A stretch of DNA of 64,000 bases from Perlucidibaca sp. (GCA_023265995.1 JAHFSA010000001.1:434001-498000), one strand, 5' to 3'. Positions 1-9,972 are shown, counted from the stretch's first letter. Numbers and translations are program-made. The notes: generated by a model from the letters alone, not told the origin.

Positions 1-574
1 TGTAGAAGTCGACCTCTTCCATCATGCAGGCCTGGATTTCGCTGACGATGCCCGACAGCGAAGCGAACTTGAGCTTGGGCAGCGCCCGTTCAAGCAGCAG
101 GGCGGCGACATAGAGGAAGTTCAGGTCGGTCAGCAGGGTGTTCTCGACACCCGGCTTCTGGATCTTGATGACGACCGGCTCGCCATTCAGCAGCTTCGCT
201 GCATGAACCTGGGCGATCGACGCGGATGCCAGCGGAATCTCGTCTATTTCGGAGAATATTTCGCTGAGCGGCTGCTTCAGCTCGCTCTCCAGCACGGCCT
301 TCATGATGGCGAAAGGCAGCGGCTCGGTCTTGTCCAGGCAATACTGGAACTCGTTGACGTATTCGGCCGGGAACAGCGAGGGCGAGCTGGCGATGAACTG
401 GCCGAGCTTGACGTAGGTCGCACCCAGGCGCTCGAAGGTCTGGCGCAGCAGGCGCGGAATCGGCGGACGATCGCCCGTGGCCCAGGAGAAACCGACGCTG
501 GCCAGCACCGAGGTGGTCTGACCGATGCGGAACAGCCCCTTCAGGGCATTGCCCCAGTTCGCGTAATGATTCAT
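1..574 (-). CDS. ABC1/AarF/UbiB family kinase-like protein (5' part; 3' end outside window)
   Basis: This is an atypical protein-kinase-like (ABC1/ADCK/UbiB) protein. Family members support ubiquinone or lipid metabolism at membranes. About 191 N-terminal residues are visible and the reading frame is open to the window edge. The nucleotide-binding signatures are seen: a KxGQ motif (VKLGQFIAS), an Ala/Ser-rich loop (LASASIAQVH) and the VAIK-like lysine in PVVIKIQKPG. The ATG at 574 overlaps the TGA of moeB (ATGA), so translation is probably coupled and this is the last visible gene of the hemA operon. It is a different paralogue from the ABC1 gene at 31417. Whether it is true UbiB cannot be decided here. 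Confidence 0.85.
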   Translation of the reverse strand, partial: MNHYANWGNALKGLFRIGQTTSVLASVGFSWATGDRPPIPRLLRQTFERLGATYVKLGQFIASSPSLFPAEYVNEFQYCLDKTEPLPFAIMKAVLESELKQPLSEIFSEIDEIPLASASIAQVHAAKLLNGEPVVIKIQKPGVENTLLTDLNFLYVAALLLERALPKLKFASLSGIVSEIQACMMEEVDFY

Positions 575-1335
575 GCCTTCTCCACTCCCTGCACTGAACA
601 CACCGGACATGCCGGATCCCTCGGCGTGCGCACACGCCGGACTTCATTGACCTGACCATCCCAGAGCAGCAGCTGACCAGTCAACGTCTTGCCCGCTCCC
701 GCAACAACCTTCAGCACTTCCTGCGCCTGCCAGCTGCCGATCACCGCCACCGTGGTGGCCATGACACCGGCCTCGCTGCACGTCGGCGCCTCGTCGTCCG
801 CGCCCGGATACAGGCAGCGGTAGCAGGCCGACTCGACATGACGCGGGTCGAATACCGCCAGCTGGCCCTGCCAGCCTATGGCCGCAGCCGACACCAGCGG
901 CTTGCCGGCAGCCCAGGCGGCGGCGCTGACCGCCTCGCGGGTGGCGAAATTATCGCAGCAATCGGCGACAACATCGACCTCAGGCAACAGTCGTGCCAGC
1001 AGAGCGGCATCAACCACCTGCGCCAGCATCTCCACGCGCACGCCGGGATTGATCACGCGCAGCTTGTCAGCGGCGGACTCGACCTTGAGACGGCCGACAT
1101 CGGCATCATGATGCAGGACCTGGCGTTGCAGATTGGTGATATCGACATGATCGAAGTCACACAGGATGAGACGGCCGACACCGGCCGCCGCCAGATACTG
1201 CGCCAGCGGGCAGCCGAGACCGCCAAGGCCGACCACCAGCACGGTGGCCGCCACCAGCTTTTCCTGTCCCGGCACATCCCAGTCCGGCAGCATGATCTGC
1301 CGGCTGTAACGCAGCAGCTGGTCATCGCTCAGCAT
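571..1335 (-). CDS. moeB: MoeB/ThiF-family adenylyltransferase (molybdopterin-synthase activating type)
   Basis: This 254-residue E1-like enzyme adenylates the C-terminal glycine of a small sulfur-carrier protein such as MoaD or ThiS. It has the Rossmann motif GLGGLG near residue 36, the NLQRQ region typical of the family, two zinc-binding CxxC pairs (CYRC and CPVC) and the conserved Cys-Glu-Ala-Gly segment (TCSEAGV). The length matches single-domain MoeB, with no rhodanese domain. Its start overlaps the prmC stop by 7 bp, and its own stop overlaps the next start. MoeB after prmC in the hemA operon is a common gammaproteobacterial order. A role with ThiS or another carrier instead of MoaD cannot be excluded. 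Confidence 0.88.
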   Translation of the reverse strand: MLSDDQLLRYSRQIMLPDWDVPGQEKLVAATVLVVGLGGLGCPLAQYLAAAGVGRLILCDFDHVDITNLQRQVLHHDADVGRLKVESAADKLRVINPGVRVEMLAQVVDAALLARLLPEVDVVADCCDNFATREAVSAAAWAAGKPLVSAAAIGWQGQLAVFDPRHVESACYRCLYPGADDEAPTCSEAGVMATTVAVIGSWQAQEVLKVVAGAGKTLTGQLLLWDGQVNEVRRVRTPRDPACPVCSVQGVEKA

Positions 1336-2246
1336 GCCCGCCCCTCCTCATCGCCGCGCACAGGCGCACTCGCTCCGAACCACTGCCCGCCACTGACCCG
1401 TTCCTGACCACCCAGATCCTGCCAGCTCTGCACCTGCATGAAGCCGCGCGTGACCAGCAGCGCACGCACGGCAGCCGCCTGGGCAAAGCCGTGTTCGAGC
1501 AGCAGCCAGCCGCCAGCCGCCAGATGCAGAGGCGCCGTGGCCACCAGATGGCGGAGATCCGCCAGTCCGGCCTCGCCGGCCACCAGCGCGGTCAGCGGCT
1601 CGTGACCCAGCACCGGCAGATGCGGATCATCCTCGGCAATATACGGCGGATTGCTGACCACCAGATCGAAGGTTTCACCCGCCACCGCCGCGAACCAGTC
1701 GCTTTCCAGCCAGCGCACCGGCAAGCCCAGCGTGGCGCCGTTGCCGCGCGCCACCGCCAGCGCCTCGGCGCTGCGATCGAGCGCACTGACGCGCGCCAGC
1801 GGCCGCTCGCTGGCCAGGGCCAGGGCAATGGCACCGCTGCCGGTGCCGAGATCGAGCACGCTGCCATCGACCGGCAGCCTTTCCAGCGCCAGCTCGACCA
1901 GACGCTCGCTGTCGGGGCGCGGCACCAGCGTCGCCGGCGTCACACGCAGCGGCAACGACCAGAAGTCGCGAGTCCCGACGAGATAGGCCAGCGGCTCGCC
2001 GGCACAGCGGCGCTGCAGCCAGGTCTCGGCCTGCGCCCGTTGCACCGGGCTCAGCTCACGCTCGGGCCAGGTCAGCAGCCAGGTCAGATTCTTGTCGAGC
2101 ACGGCGGACAGCAGCCACTCGGCCTCACGCCGGGGCGAGACATCAACGTCGCCCGGCGCTTGCCAGGCCGGCGCCTCCGCCAGTCGCCGGGTCGCTTCGC
2201 GCAGCCAGTCGGCAATGGTTGTGGCGAGCGCTCCGGAGTCGGTCAT
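1329..2246 (-). CDS. prmC: Release factor glutamine methyltransferase PrmC (HemK)
   Basis: PrmC methylates the glutamine of the GGQ motif in class I release factors, using S-adenosylmethionine. The 305-residue protein has an N-terminal helical release-factor-binding part, the SAM motif LDLGTGSG and the catalytic NPPY motif (VVSNPPYIAE). The start at 2246 was chosen over longer readings because it follows the prfA stop by a single base and gives a normal family length. The substrate gene prfA lies immediately upstream, which supports the assignment. The gene overlaps moeB by 7 bp. Confidence 0.96.
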   Translation of the reverse strand: MTDSGALATTIADWLREATRRLAEAPAWQAPGDVDVSPRREAEWLLSAVLDKNLTWLLTWPERELSPVQRAQAETWLQRRCAGEPLAYLVGTRDFWSLPLRVTPATLVPRPDSERLVELALERLPVDGSVLDLGTGSGAIALALASERPLARVSALDRSAEALAVARGNGATLGLPVRWLESDWFAAVAGETFDLVVSNPPYIAEDDPHLPVLGHEPLTALVAGEAGLADLRHLVATAPLHLAAGGWLLLEHGFAQAAAVRALLVTRGFMQVQSWQDLGGQERVSGGQWFGASAPVRGDEEGRAC

Positions 2247-2247
2247 G

Positions 2248-3345
2248 TCAGGCCTCGTCGGCCATGGCCGCCAGCAGATCGGCCTGATGCTCGGTGGCCA
2301 GCGCCTGCAGCAGCTCGCCGAGATCGCCGGCAATGATTTCTTCCAGCCGGTACAGCGTGAGATTGATGCGATGGTCGGTGACCCGACCCTGGGGAAAGTT
2401 GTAGGTGCGGATGCGCTCCGAGCGATCGCCGGAGCCGACCAGGTCTCGGCGCAGCGAGGCCGAGGCCTGTTGCTGCGCCTGCTGCTGAGCGGCCAGCAGA
2501 CGGGCACTCAGCAGCGACATGGCGCGCGCCTTGTTCTTGTGCTGCGAGCGCTCATCCTGGCACTCGACCACGACGCCGGTCGGCAGATGCACGATGCGCA
2601 CCGCCGAGTCGGTCTTGTTGACGTGCTGACCGCCGGCGCCGCTGGAGCGGTAGGTATCGATGCGCAGGTCGGCGGGATTGATCTCGACCGAACTGATTTC
2701 TTCCGACTCGGGCAGGATGGCCACGGTGCAGGCCGAGGTATGAATGCGACCCTGGGATTCGGTGGCCGGCACGCGCTGCACGCGGTGCGCGCCCGACTCG
2801 AACTTGAGCGCGGCATAGGCGCCCTCGCCCTCGACGCGCGAGATGACTTCCTTGTAGCCGCCATGCTCGCCGGCACTGCTCGACACCACCTCGACACGCC
2901 AGCCCATGCGCTCGGCATAGCGGCAGTACATGCGGAACAGGTCGCCGGCGAAGATCGCGGCCTCGTCGCCACCGGTTCCGGCGCGAACCTCCAGATAGAT
3001 GTTGCAGCTGTCGTTGGGGTCGCGCGGCACCATCAGGCGCTGCAGCTCGGCCTCTAGCTCGAGCAGGCGCTGATCGGCATCACGGATGTCCTGCTCGGCG
3101 AGCTCGCGGAGCTCTTGTTCAGAAAAGCAGGGATCGGACAGCAGCGTGCGCGCCTCGGCCTGCCCGGCCTGGGTATGACGATAGGTCAGCAGCGCCTGCA
3201 CCACCGGCTCCAGCTCGGCATGCTCGCGTGACAGCCTGCGGAACTGCTGCTGGTCGGCGATCACGCCGGCATCGGCGAGCAGGGCATTGAGTTCCTCGAA
3301 ACGCTCGGCGAGGCGATCGAGGCGCGCCAGAATGGAGTCCTTCAT
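2248..3345 (-). CDS. prfA: Peptide chain release factor 1
   Basis: RF1 recognises UAA and UAG stop codons and triggers peptide release on the ribosome. The 365-residue product contains the GGQ motif ([15 protein letters not shown]), whose Gln is methylated by the product of the next gene. It also has the PAT tripeptide anticodon ([10 protein letters not shown]) that separates RF1 from RF2. The start at 3345 forms an ATGA overlap with the hemA stop. Longer in-frame extensions would run into hemA and look nothing like RF1. Confidence 0.98.
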   Translation of the reverse strand: MKDSILARLDRLAERFEELNALLADAGVIADQQQFRRLSREHAELEPVVQALLTYRHTQAGQAEARTLLSDPCFSEQELRELAEQDIRDADQRLLELEAELQRLMVPRDPNDSCNIYLEVRAGTGGDEAAIFAGDLFRMYCRYAERMGWRVEVVSSSAGEHGGYKEVISRVEGEGAYAALKFESGAHRVQRVPATESQGRIHTSACTVAILPESEEISSVEINPADLRIDTYRSSGAGGQHVNKTDSAVRIVHLPTGVVVECQDERSQHKNKARAMSLLSARLLAAQQQAQQQASASLRRDLVGSGDRSERIRTYNFPQGRVTDHRINLTLYRLEEIIAGDLGELLQALATEHQADLLAAMADEA

Positions 3346-4631
3346 GTCGGGCTGTTGCCGTCCGCGCCGCCATCCGGCAGAACGATGCCGAGCATGCCGG
3401 CGAAGCGCTCCAGCTGTTCGCTCTCGCCGCCGGCGGCAAGCTGGCGCAGCGCGACGGTCGGATTGTGCAGCCACTTGTTGAGCAGGTTGTGCTGCATGCG
3501 CGCCAGCGTCGCCGCCGGATCGGCACCCTGGAGAATGGCATCGAGCGCGCGCGCACGCTCGTCATCGGCCTGCTGCTGGGCACGGCCGCGCAGAGTACGG
3601 ATCATCGCCGCGGCATCCTGCTGGATGAGTTTCTGGCCGGTGAAGCGCTGCACGCGCTCGGCAATCAGCGCCTCGGCCTCGGCGGCGGCGGCTTCGCGCT
3701 GGCGCCAGCCGGCATCGACCACGGACTGCAGGTCATCGACGGTATAAAGGAAGACATCATCGAGTCCGGCCACGGCCGGATCGATATCGCGCGGCACGGC
3801 AATGTCGATCAGCAGCAGCGGGCGATGACGGCGGCGCTTGAGCGCGGCCCTGACCTGCGCCAGGCTGATCACGGCCTCGGCGCTGGCGGTGCAGCTCACC
3901 ACCATGTCGGCGCGACTGAGGGCATCGCCCAGCATGGACCACGGCAGCGCCTCGGCACCCACCTCCTGGGCCAGCGCCTGGGCTCGGACCAGCGTGCGGT
4001 TGACCAGCATGAGCTCATTGACGCCCTGCTCGCGCAGATGGCGTGCGACCAACGCATTCATCTCGCCGGCGCCAACCAGCAGCACCGGGGTGTCGGCAAG
4101 CGACTCGAAGACCTGGCGCGCCAGGGTGACGGCGGCGAAGCCTATGGATACCGGACTGGCGCCGATGGACGTCTGCGTGCGCACCTGCTTGACCGCCGCG
4201 AAGGTGCCCTGGAACAGGCGCTCGAGCTCGGGGCCGAGGGTGCCGGCGGCAGCGGCGTCGCTGTAGGCGGCCTTCATCTGGCCGAAGATCTGCGGCTCGC
4301 CGAGGATCATGGAGTCGAGGCCGGAGGCGACGCGCATGGCATGGCGCACGGCATCCTGATCGACATGGCTGTACCAGACCTGGCGCAGTTCATCAGCGGG
4401 GATGTCACGACTGGCGGCCAGCCACTGCAGCATGGCTTCAATGGCCTCGGGGCCGGCGGCGCCGTAGAACTCGGTGCGGTTGCAGGTCGACAGGATGGCC
4501 AGCTCGTTCAGTCCGGCCTGCTCGCAAGCCTGCCTGAGCGCGGACGCCAGCGTCTCCGGCGTGAACGCCGCGCGCTCGCGCAAAGCGACCGATGCCGTCT
4601 TGTGATTGATGCCGAATGCCAGCAGACCCAT
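3342..4631 (-). CDS. hemA: Glutamyl-tRNA reductase
   Basis: HemA reduces glutamyl-tRNA to glutamate-1-semialdehyde, the first committed step of C5-pathway tetrapyrrole synthesis. The 429-residue protein has the N-terminal GINHKTA motif, the catalytic Cys50 in LSTCNRTEF, an NADPH-binding segment (VLLVGAGEM) and the C-terminal dimerisation helices. The start at 4631 gives the usual N-terminus; the longer reading to 4679 adds 16 atypical residues. It is the first gene of the overlapping hemA-prfA-prmC-moeB-ABC1 operon and is divergent from lolB. Confidence 0.97.
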   Translation of the reverse strand: MGLLAFGINHKTASVALRERAAFTPETLASALRQACEQAGLNELAILSTCNRTEFYGAAGPEAIEAMLQWLAASRDIPADELRQVWYSHVDQDAVRHAMRVASGLDSMILGEPQIFGQMKAAYSDAAAAGTLGPELERLFQGTFAAVKQVRTQTSIGASPVSIGFAAVTLARQVFESLADTPVLLVGAGEMNALVARHLREQGVNELMLVNRTLVRAQALAQEVGAEALPWSMLGDALSRADMVVSCTASAEAVISLAQVRAALKRRRHRPLLLIDIAVPRDIDPAVAGLDDVFLYTVDDLQSVVDAGWRQREAAAAEAEALIAERVQRFTGQKLIQQDAAAMIRTLRGRAQQQADDERARALDAILQGADPAATLARMQHNLLNKWLHNPTVALRQLAAGGESEQLERFAGMLGIVLPDGGADGNSPT

Positions 4632-4737
4632 GCCCGACTCTTTGCCCGCCCTGCCCGGAAGCGCCCGGGAAATGGCCACGAATTGTGCGGGATTGAGGCA
4701 TCAAAAACAAATCGGCGACCCATTTTGCGGACGCTGT

Positions 4738-4746
4738 TGCTAGACT
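4738..4746 (+). promoter_or_regulatory. Possible extended -10 promoter for lolB
   Basis: TGC followed by TAGACT makes an extended -10 element about 31 bp before the lolB start, in the divergent hemA/lolB spacer. No good -35 hexamer lies 17 bp upstream, which is tolerable for an extended -10 promoter. This is a pattern match only. Confidence 0.35.
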
Positions 4747-4777
4747 CGGGACTCATTTTCCGGCCCGTGGAGGCCTC

Positions 4778-5440
4778 GTGCAGCCGATCACCTCGCCCCG
4801 CCAGCGCAGCCGGGCCCTGTCCGCCCTGCTGCTGACGCTCGCCCTCGGCGGCTGCGCCAGCCTGCATACGGTACCCGTCACCGTGCCCGCAGCCGATACC
4901 CTGGCCGCGGCGCCCGATGCCCGTCAGCTCCCGGCCTGGGCACTGGAAGGCAAGGCCGGCATCCGCTTCCTCGGCCAGAGCATATCGGCCACCTACAAGT
5001 GGCAGCGCCATGGCGGCGACTATGACGCCGAAGCCGCCGGGCCGCTCAATCAGGGCTACACCACGCTCAACAGCCGTGGCGGACACATCGTGCTCGACAA
5101 CGCCTGGCTGGGCCGCCACGAGTCCGACGACGCCGAAGGCCTGGCGCAGGCGCTGACCAGCGTGCCCATCCCGCTGTCCAGCCTGAATGCCTGGCTCATG
5201 GGCTGGCCGGCCGATGCCGCGACACCGGTGCAGGCGCTGACCGAGCCCGAGGGCGTGCGCGAATTCACCGAACGCGACTGGACCACGCGCATCATGGGCG
5301 AGCAGCTGGTGGCCGGCTACCGCATCCCGACCCGGCTGGTCATGACCCGTGACAACAATCGCATCGTGCTCACCCTGGCCAACTGGCAGCCGGTCGACAC
5401 TACGGCAACAGCGACTCCGACGACCGCGACCACGCCATGA
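4778..5440 (+). CDS. lolB: Outer-membrane lipoprotein LolB
   Basis: LolB is the outer-membrane acceptor that takes lipoproteins from LolA and inserts them into the outer membrane. The 220-residue protein starts at GTG and has a basic n-region, a hydrophobic stretch and a lipobox ending at Cys26 (LALGGCAS). The mature part carries LolB-like segments (WALEGKAGIRF, YTTLNSRGG). Its TGA overlaps the ispE start (ATGA). The position between hemA and ispE is the classical gammaproteobacterial location, which strengthens a call that sequence alone supports moderately. The C-terminus is Thr/Ala-rich. Confidence 0.9.
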   Translation: MQPITSPRQRSRALSALLLTLALGGCASLHTVPVTVPAADTLAAAPDARQLPAWALEGKAGIRFLGQSISATYKWQRHGGDYDAEAAGPLNQGYTTLNSRGGHIVLDNAWLGRHESDDAEGLAQALTSVPIPLSSLNAWLMGWPADAATPVQALTEPEGVREFTERDWTTRIMGEQLVAGYRIPTRLVMTRDNNRIVLTLANWQPVDTTATATPTTATTP

Positions 5441-6294
5441 TGCGCGAACTCAGCCTGCCCGCCCCGGCCAAGCTCAACCTCTTCCTGCACATCACCGGGC
5501 GGCGCGAGGACGGCTACCACAACCTGCAGACCGTCTTCCAATTCATCGACCGCGCTGACGAGCTGCACTTCAGCCTGCGCGACGACGATCACGTCAGCGT
5601 GACCCCGGCCATTGCCGGTGTCGCCGATGAAGACAACCTGATCGTGCGCGCCGCGCGCCTGCTGCAGAGCGAAACCGGCTGCCGCCAGGGTGCCGACATC
5701 CGCCTCGACAAGCACCTGCCCATGGGGGGAGGACTCGGGGGCGGCTCGTCCGATGCCGCCACCACCCTGCTGGCCCTGAACACGCTCTGGCAGACCGGTC
5801 TCGACGAGGATGCGCTGGCCGCTCTCGGCCTGCGCCTGGGCGCCGATGTCCCGGTCTTCGTGCGCGGTCACGCAGCCTGGGCCGAAGGGGTCGGCGAGGA
5901 CCTGCAACCCGTTGATTTGCCTGAACCCTGGTATGTCGTGCTGTGCCCGGATGCGCACATCGCCACGGCTGCCGCCTTCGCCCATCCGGAATTGACACGA
6001 AATACCACCGCCATTACACTGCGCGCCTTCTTTGCGGGGGCCGGTCGGAACGATTTTGAAAGCGTTGTCTGCCGCCTGTCGCCCGCAGTGGATGTAGCCA
6101 TGAAATGGCTGGCGCAGCGAGGTCCAGCGCGCATGACCGGTACCGGAGCCTGCCTTTTCATGGCCTGCCCTACCCGTGATGCAGCAGCGCAGATTCTCGC
6201 TGAGAGTCCGGTCAACGGCTTCATCTGTCGAGGACTGAATCGGTCGCCCGCGCACAGCGCACTGGACCGGCTTCTTCGACCACATCGGATATAG
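5437..6294 (+). CDS. ispE: 4-diphosphocytidyl-2-C-methyl-D-erythritol kinase
   Basis: IspE phosphorylates CDP-methylerythritol in the MEP isoprenoid pathway. The 285-residue GHMP-family kinase has the N-terminal [12 protein letters not shown] and the phosphate-binding [12 protein letters not shown] loop near residue 95. It overlaps lolB by 4 bp. Its TAG stop at 6292-6294 shares two bases with the 5' end of the tRNA-Gln gene, so the mRNA must be cut by tRNA 5' processing directly at the stop codon. Confidence 0.97.
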   Translation: MMRELSLPAPAKLNLFLHITGRREDGYHNLQTVFQFIDRADELHFSLRDDDHVSVTPAIAGVADEDNLIVRAARLLQSETGCRQGADIRLDKHLPMGGGLGGGSSDAATTLLALNTLWQTGLDEDALAALGLRLGADVPVFVRGHAAWAEGVGEDLQPVDLPEPWYVVLCPDAHIATAAAFAHPELTRNTTAITLRAFFAGAGRNDFESVVCRLSPAVDVAMKWLAQRGPARMTGTGACLFMACPTRDAAAQILAESPVNGFICRGLNRSPAHSALDRLLRPHRI

Positions 6295-6367
6295 GGGCGT
6301 CGCCAAGCGGTAAGGCAGCGGGTTTTGATCCCGCCATGCGTTGGTTCGAATCCAGCCGCCCCTGCCA
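6293..6367 (+). tRNA. tRNA-Gln (anticodon UUG)
   Basis: The acceptor stem AGGGGCG pairs with CGCCCCT, and the anticodon stem GCGGG/CCCGC closes the loop TTTTGAT with anticodon TTG. The T-loop TTCGAAT is normal and the terminal CCA is encoded at 6365-6367. The gene sits between ispE and prs, as in many gammaproteobacteria. Its first two bases lie inside the ispE stop codon. Confidence 0.96.
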
Positions 6368-6407
6368 TTATTCTTCACTTACCGTCAGGCTGAGTCGACT
6401 CGTCATC

Positions 6408-7358
6408 ATGCCCAATCTCGTCGTGTTCACCGGCAATGCCAACCCGGAACTGGCCCGCAAGGTCGCCAACCATCTGCACATCCCGCTCGGCGCGGCGCAT
6501 GTGGGCACCTTCTCGGACGGCGAAATCGCAGTCGAGATCAACGACAACGTGCGCGGCAAGGATGTCTTCATCCTGCAGTCGACCTGCGCACCGACCAACG
6601 ACAACCTGATGGAACTGATCGTGATGGCCGACGCCCTGCGCCGTGCCAGCGCCGGTCGCATCACCGCGGTCATCCCCTACTTCGGCTATGCCCGCCAGGA
6701 TCGCCGCGTGCGTTCGGCGCGCGTGCCCATCACCGCCAAGGTGGTGGCCGACATGCTGACCACGGTCGGTGTCGACCGCGTGCTCACCGTCGACCTGCAT
6801 GCCGACCAGATCCAGGGCTTCTTCGACATTCCGGTGGACAACGTCTACGGCTCGCCGGTGCTGCTCGCCGACATCGAGCGCCAGGAATACCAGAACCTGG
6901 TCGTGGTCTCGCCGGACGTCGGTGGCGTGGTCCGCGCCCGCGCCGTCGCCAAGCAGCTCGATGACGCCGATCTGGCCATCATCGACAAGCGCCGCCCGAA
7001 GGCCAACGAATCGCAGGTCATGCACATCATCGGCGAAGTGAAGGGCCGTGACTGCATCATCGTCGACGACATCGTCGACACCGCCGGCACGCTCTGCAAG
7101 GCCGCCGGCGCGCTCAAGGAACACGGCGCCCGTCGCGTCGTGGCCTACTGCACCCACGCCGTGCTCTCGGGCCCGGCCATCGAGAACATTCGCAACTCCA
7201 CGCTGGATGAGCTGGTCGTCACCGACACCATCCCGCTGTCGGACGAAGCCAAGGCTTGCGGCAAGATCCGCCAGCTGTCGATGTCGGCCCTGCTGGCGGA
7301 AACGCTGCGCCGCATCAACAACGAAGAATCCATCAGCGCCATGTTCGATCTGTTCTGA
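6408..7358 (+). CDS. prs: Ribose-phosphate pyrophosphokinase
   Basis: Prs makes phosphoribosyl pyrophosphate from ribose-5-phosphate and ATP for nucleotide, His, Trp and NAD synthesis. The 316-residue protein has the flexible-loop motif YARQDRR, the PRPP-binding loop [11 protein letters not shown] and the family N-terminus ([12 protein letters not shown]). The ATG at 6408 was chosen; a longer frame would run back through the tRNA gene. It lies 40 bp after tRNA-Gln and probably shares a transcript with lolB-ispE. Confidence 0.97.
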   Translation: MPNLVVFTGNANPELARKVANHLHIPLGAAHVGTFSDGEIAVEINDNVRGKDVFILQSTCAPTNDNLMELIVMADALRRASAGRITAVIPYFGYARQDRRVRSARVPITAKVVADMLTTVGVDRVLTVDLHADQIQGFFDIPVDNVYGSPVLLADIERQEYQNLVVVSPDVGGVVRARAVAKQLDDADLAIIDKRRPKANESQVMHIIGEVKGRDCIIVDDIVDTAGTLCKAAGALKEHGARRVVAYCTHAVLSGPAIENIRNSTLDELVVTDTIPLSDEAKACGKIRQLSMSALLAETLRRINNEESISAMFDLF

Positions 7359-7390
7359 ACGGAACAGCACGTACAGGTACTGAAACCCAT

Positions 7391-7498
7391 TTGTCCGCAG
7401 CGACCCTGTCGCGAGGACAAAAACCGACCCGCTGAAATCGTCAGCGGGCGGAATTGCCGGATGCTGGTCGCAAGCATCCGGCCCAACGGAGAAACAAG
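7391..7498 (+). promoter_or_regulatory. Structured leader of rplY, three consecutive hairpins (candidate L25 autoregulatory region)
   Basis: Three stem-loops fill the prs-rplY spacer. The first pairs TTGTCC (7391-7396) with GGACAA (7415-7420), and GCGAC (7400-7404) with GTCGC (7408-7412), leaving a small GCA/GA internal loop. The second pairs CCCGCTGA (7428-7435) with TCAGCGGG (7441-7448). The third is a perfect 10-bp stem, GCCGGATGCT/AGCATCCGGC, just before the ribosome-binding site GGAG. L25 binds 5S rRNA, and autogenous control of rplY through its leader is known in enterobacteria. That these stems do the same here is inference. Confidence 0.5.
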
Positions 7499-8098
7499 AT
7501 GTCCGCTGCAAACTTCACACTCAATGCGCAAGACCGCACGAACGAAGGGAAAGGTGCGAGCCGCCGCCTTCGTCGTCTGGAAGCCAAGGTCCCGGCCGTG
7601 ATCTACGGTGGCTCCGCTGCCGCCCAGTCGATCAGCCTGGAACTTCGCGAACTGGTCAAGGCTCTCGAAAACGAAGCCTTCTTCTCCCACGTGCTGACCA
7701 TCAACATCGATGGCAAGCCGCAGCAGGCCGTGATCAAGGCCCTGCAGCGTCACCCGGTGAAGAACGTGCCGATGCACGCTGACTTCCTGCGTGTCGATGC
7801 CAGCCAGAAGCTGGTCCGCAAGGTCCCCCTGCACTTCACCAACCAGGACACCTGCGTTGGCGTGAAGACCGAAGGCGGCGAAATCACCCACTTCACCTCG
7901 GAAGTGGAAGTTTCCTGCCTGCCGGGCAACCTGCCGGAGTTCATCGAAGTCGACCTGCTCAACGTGCACATCGGCACCACCCTGCACCTGTCGGACCTCA
8001 AGCTGCCGAAGGGTGTGGAAATCCCGTCGCTGGCCCTCGGCCACGACCACGACCAGCCGGTTGCCAACGTGCACGCCAGCAAGGTCGACGCGGAGTAA
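7499..8098 (+). CDS. rplY: 50S ribosomal protein L25 (long, CTC-type)
   Basis: This 5S-rRNA-binding ribosomal protein has 199 residues, twice the length of the E. coli form, so it carries the additional C-terminal CTC/TL5-type beta domain. The N-terminal region shows the family pattern [14 protein letters not shown]...VPAVIYGG. The start at 7499 follows GGAGAAACAAG; the longer reading from 7454 runs through the leader hairpins. It sits between prs and pth, the standard order, and is followed by an intrinsic terminator. Confidence 0.95.
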   Translation: MSAANFTLNAQDRTNEGKGASRRLRRLEAKVPAVIYGGSAAAQSISLELRELVKALENEAFFSHVLTINIDGKPQQAVIKALQRHPVKNVPMHADFLRVDASQKLVRKVPLHFTNQDTCVGVKTEGGEITHFTSEVEVSCLPGNLPEFIEVDLLNVHIGTTLHLSDLKLPKGVEIPSLALGHDHDQPVANVHASKVDAE

Positions 8099-8123
8099 TT
8101 CCGACGTCACCGGTCAACGCGAA

Positions 8124-8147
8124 GCGGGGCTCAGGCCCCGCTTTTCG
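8124..8147 (+). terminator. Intrinsic terminator after rplY
   Basis: GCGGGGC (8124-8130) pairs with GCCCCGC (8135-8141) around a 4-nt loop and is followed by TTTTCG. A second hairpin, CTGAAGCC/GGCTTCAG (8152-8180), follows without a T-run before pth. Confidence 0.85.
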
Positions 8148-8218
8148 TTTCTGAAGCCTCCGCTTCCGCAGCGGCTTCAGAAACCAAAGGATTCGAGTAC
8201 GCGCGAGACTGCCTGCCC

Positions 8219-8809
8219 ATGACTGCCCTACGCCTCATCGTCGGCCTGGCCAATCCGGGTCCGCAATATGCCGATACCCGTCACAATGCCGGCTCCTGGT
8301 TCGTGGCACGGCTGGCCGACCAGCTCGGCGCGCGCCTGACAGCCGACAGCAAGTCCTTCGGCTATGTAGCCCGCGTCAGCGTGGCTGGCGAGGATGTCCG
8401 CCTGCTGATTCCGACCACCTACATGAACCGCTCCGGTCAGGCCATCGCCGCCGTCGCGGGGTTCTACAAGATCACGCCGGCCGAGATCCTGGTCGCGCAC
8501 GACGAGCTCGATCTCGCCCCCGGCCAGATCCGGCTCAAGACCGGTGGCGGCCACGGCGGCCACAACGGCCTGCGCGACACCATCGCCTCGCTCGGCAACC
8601 AGAACGGCTTCCACCGTCTGCGCGTCGGCATCGGCCATCCGGGCGACAGCTCGCAGGTCACCGGCTTCGTGCTCGGCAAGGCGCCGCGCAGCGAGCAGGA
8701 CCTGATCGATCAAGCCCTCGACGAGGCCCTGCGCCATCGCGAGGCCATCATGAAGGGCGAACTGGCCCGCGTGATGAACCAACTCAACGGCTTCCAGGCC
8801 AAGGCCTGA
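8219..8809 (+). CDS. pth: Peptidyl-tRNA hydrolase
   Basis: Pth recycles tRNAs by cleaving peptidyl-tRNA released from stalled ribosomes. The 196-residue enzyme has the family N-terminus ([20 protein letters not shown], including the catalytic His), the DELD segment ([11 protein letters not shown]) and the [12 protein letters not shown] motif. It is located after rplY and before ychF, the usual gammaproteobacterial order. Confidence 0.97.
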   Translation: MTALRLIVGLANPGPQYADTRHNAGSWFVARLADQLGARLTADSKSFGYVARVSVAGEDVRLLIPTTYMNRSGQAIAAVAGFYKITPAEILVAHDELDLAPGQIRLKTGGGHGGHNGLRDTIASLGNQNGFHRLRVGIGHPGDSSQVTGFVLGKAPRSEQDLIDQALDEALRHREAIMKGELARVMNQLNGFQAKA

Positions 8810-8874
8810 GCCCCGACGGCGCCCCGGCGCCAGTGATATCGAAAGACGCCAGCGGCGTCGGGATGGAGACACAC

Positions 8875-9966
8875 ATGGGATTCAACTGCGGCATCGTCGG
8901 CCTGCCCAATGTCGGCAAATCGACCCTGTTCAACGCCCTCACCAAGGCCGGCATCGCCGCCGAGAACTTCCCGTTCTGCACCATCGAGCCGAACACCGGC
9001 GTGGTGCCCATGCCCGACCCGCGCCTCGATGCCCTCGCCGCCATCGTCAAGCCCGAGCGCGTGATCCCGACCAGCATGGAATTCGTCGACATCGCCGGCC
9101 TCGTCGCCGGTGCTTCGCAGGGTGAAGGCCTGGGCAACAAGTTCCTCGCCAACATCCGCGAAACCGATGCCATCGCCCACGTCGTGCGCTGCTTCAACGA
9201 TGACAACGTGATCCACGTCAACGGCCGCGTCAGCCCGCTCGACGACATCGCCGTCATCAACACCGAGCTGGCCCTGGCCGACCTCGATGCCGTCGAAAAG
9301 GCCCTGCTCCGCGTCACCAAGCTCGCCAAGGGCGGCGACAAGGACTCGCAGGCCATCAAGAACGTGCTCGACAAGATCAAGCCGGCGCTGGATGAAGGCC
9401 ATCCGGCGCGCAGCGTCGAGCTCTCCCCGGAAGAGCGCTTCGTCATCAAGTCCTACGGCCTGCTGACGCTGAAGCCGACCATGTACATCGCCAACGTCGA
9501 TGAAAACGGCTTCGACAACAACCCCATGCTCGATCAGGTGCGCGAACTCGCCGCCAGCGAGAAGGCCATCGTGGTGCCGATCTGCAACAAGCTGGAAGCC
9601 GAGATCGCCGAACTCGACGAAGAAGACAAGGTCGCCTTCCTCGCCGACCTCGGCATGGATGAGCCGGGCCTCAACCGCGTCATCCGCGCCGGCTACGGCC
9701 TGCTCAACCTGCACACCTACTTCACCGCTGGCGTGAAGGAAGTGCGCGCGTGGACGATCCCGGTCAACTGCACCGCGCCCAAGGCCGCCGCCGTCATTCA
9801 CACCGACTTCGAGAAGGGCTTCATCCGCGCCGAAGTCACCGGCTACGACGACTTCATCCAGTACAAGGGTGAAGCCGGCGCCAAGGAAGCCGGCAAGTGG
9901 CGCCTGGAAGGCAAGGACTACATCGTCAGGGATGGCGACGTGATGCACTTCCGCTTCAACGTTTGA
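8875..9966 (+). CDS. ychF: Redox-regulated ATPase YchF
   Basis: This Obg-family P-loop ATPase associates with ribosomes and is linked to stress responses. The 363-residue product has the same length as E. coli YchF. It shows the P-loop GLPNVGKS near the N-terminus, the switch-II region [17 protein letters not shown] and a C-terminal TGS domain ([20 protein letters not shown]). The start at 8875 follows GGAGAC, and upstream in-frame starts add non-family residues. It ends tail-to-tail with ogt, 6 bp away. Confidence 0.97.
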   Translation: MGFNCGIVGLPNVGKSTLFNALTKAGIAAENFPFCTIEPNTGVVPMPDPRLDALAAIVKPERVIPTSMEFVDIAGLVAGASQGEGLGNKFLANIRETDAIAHVVRCFNDDNVIHVNGRVSPLDDIAVINTELALADLDAVEKALLRVTKLAKGGDKDSQAIKNVLDKIKPALDEGHPARSVELSPEERFVIKSYGLLTLKPTMYIANVDENGFDNNPMLDQVRELAASEKAIVVPICNKLEAEIAELDEEDKVAFLADLGMDEPGLNRVIRAGYGLLNLHTYFTAGVKEVRAWTIPVNCTAPKAAAVIHTDFEKGFIRAEVTGYDDFIQYKGEAGAKEAGKWRLEGKDYIVRDGDVMHFRFNV

Positions 9967-9972
9967 GCCACC

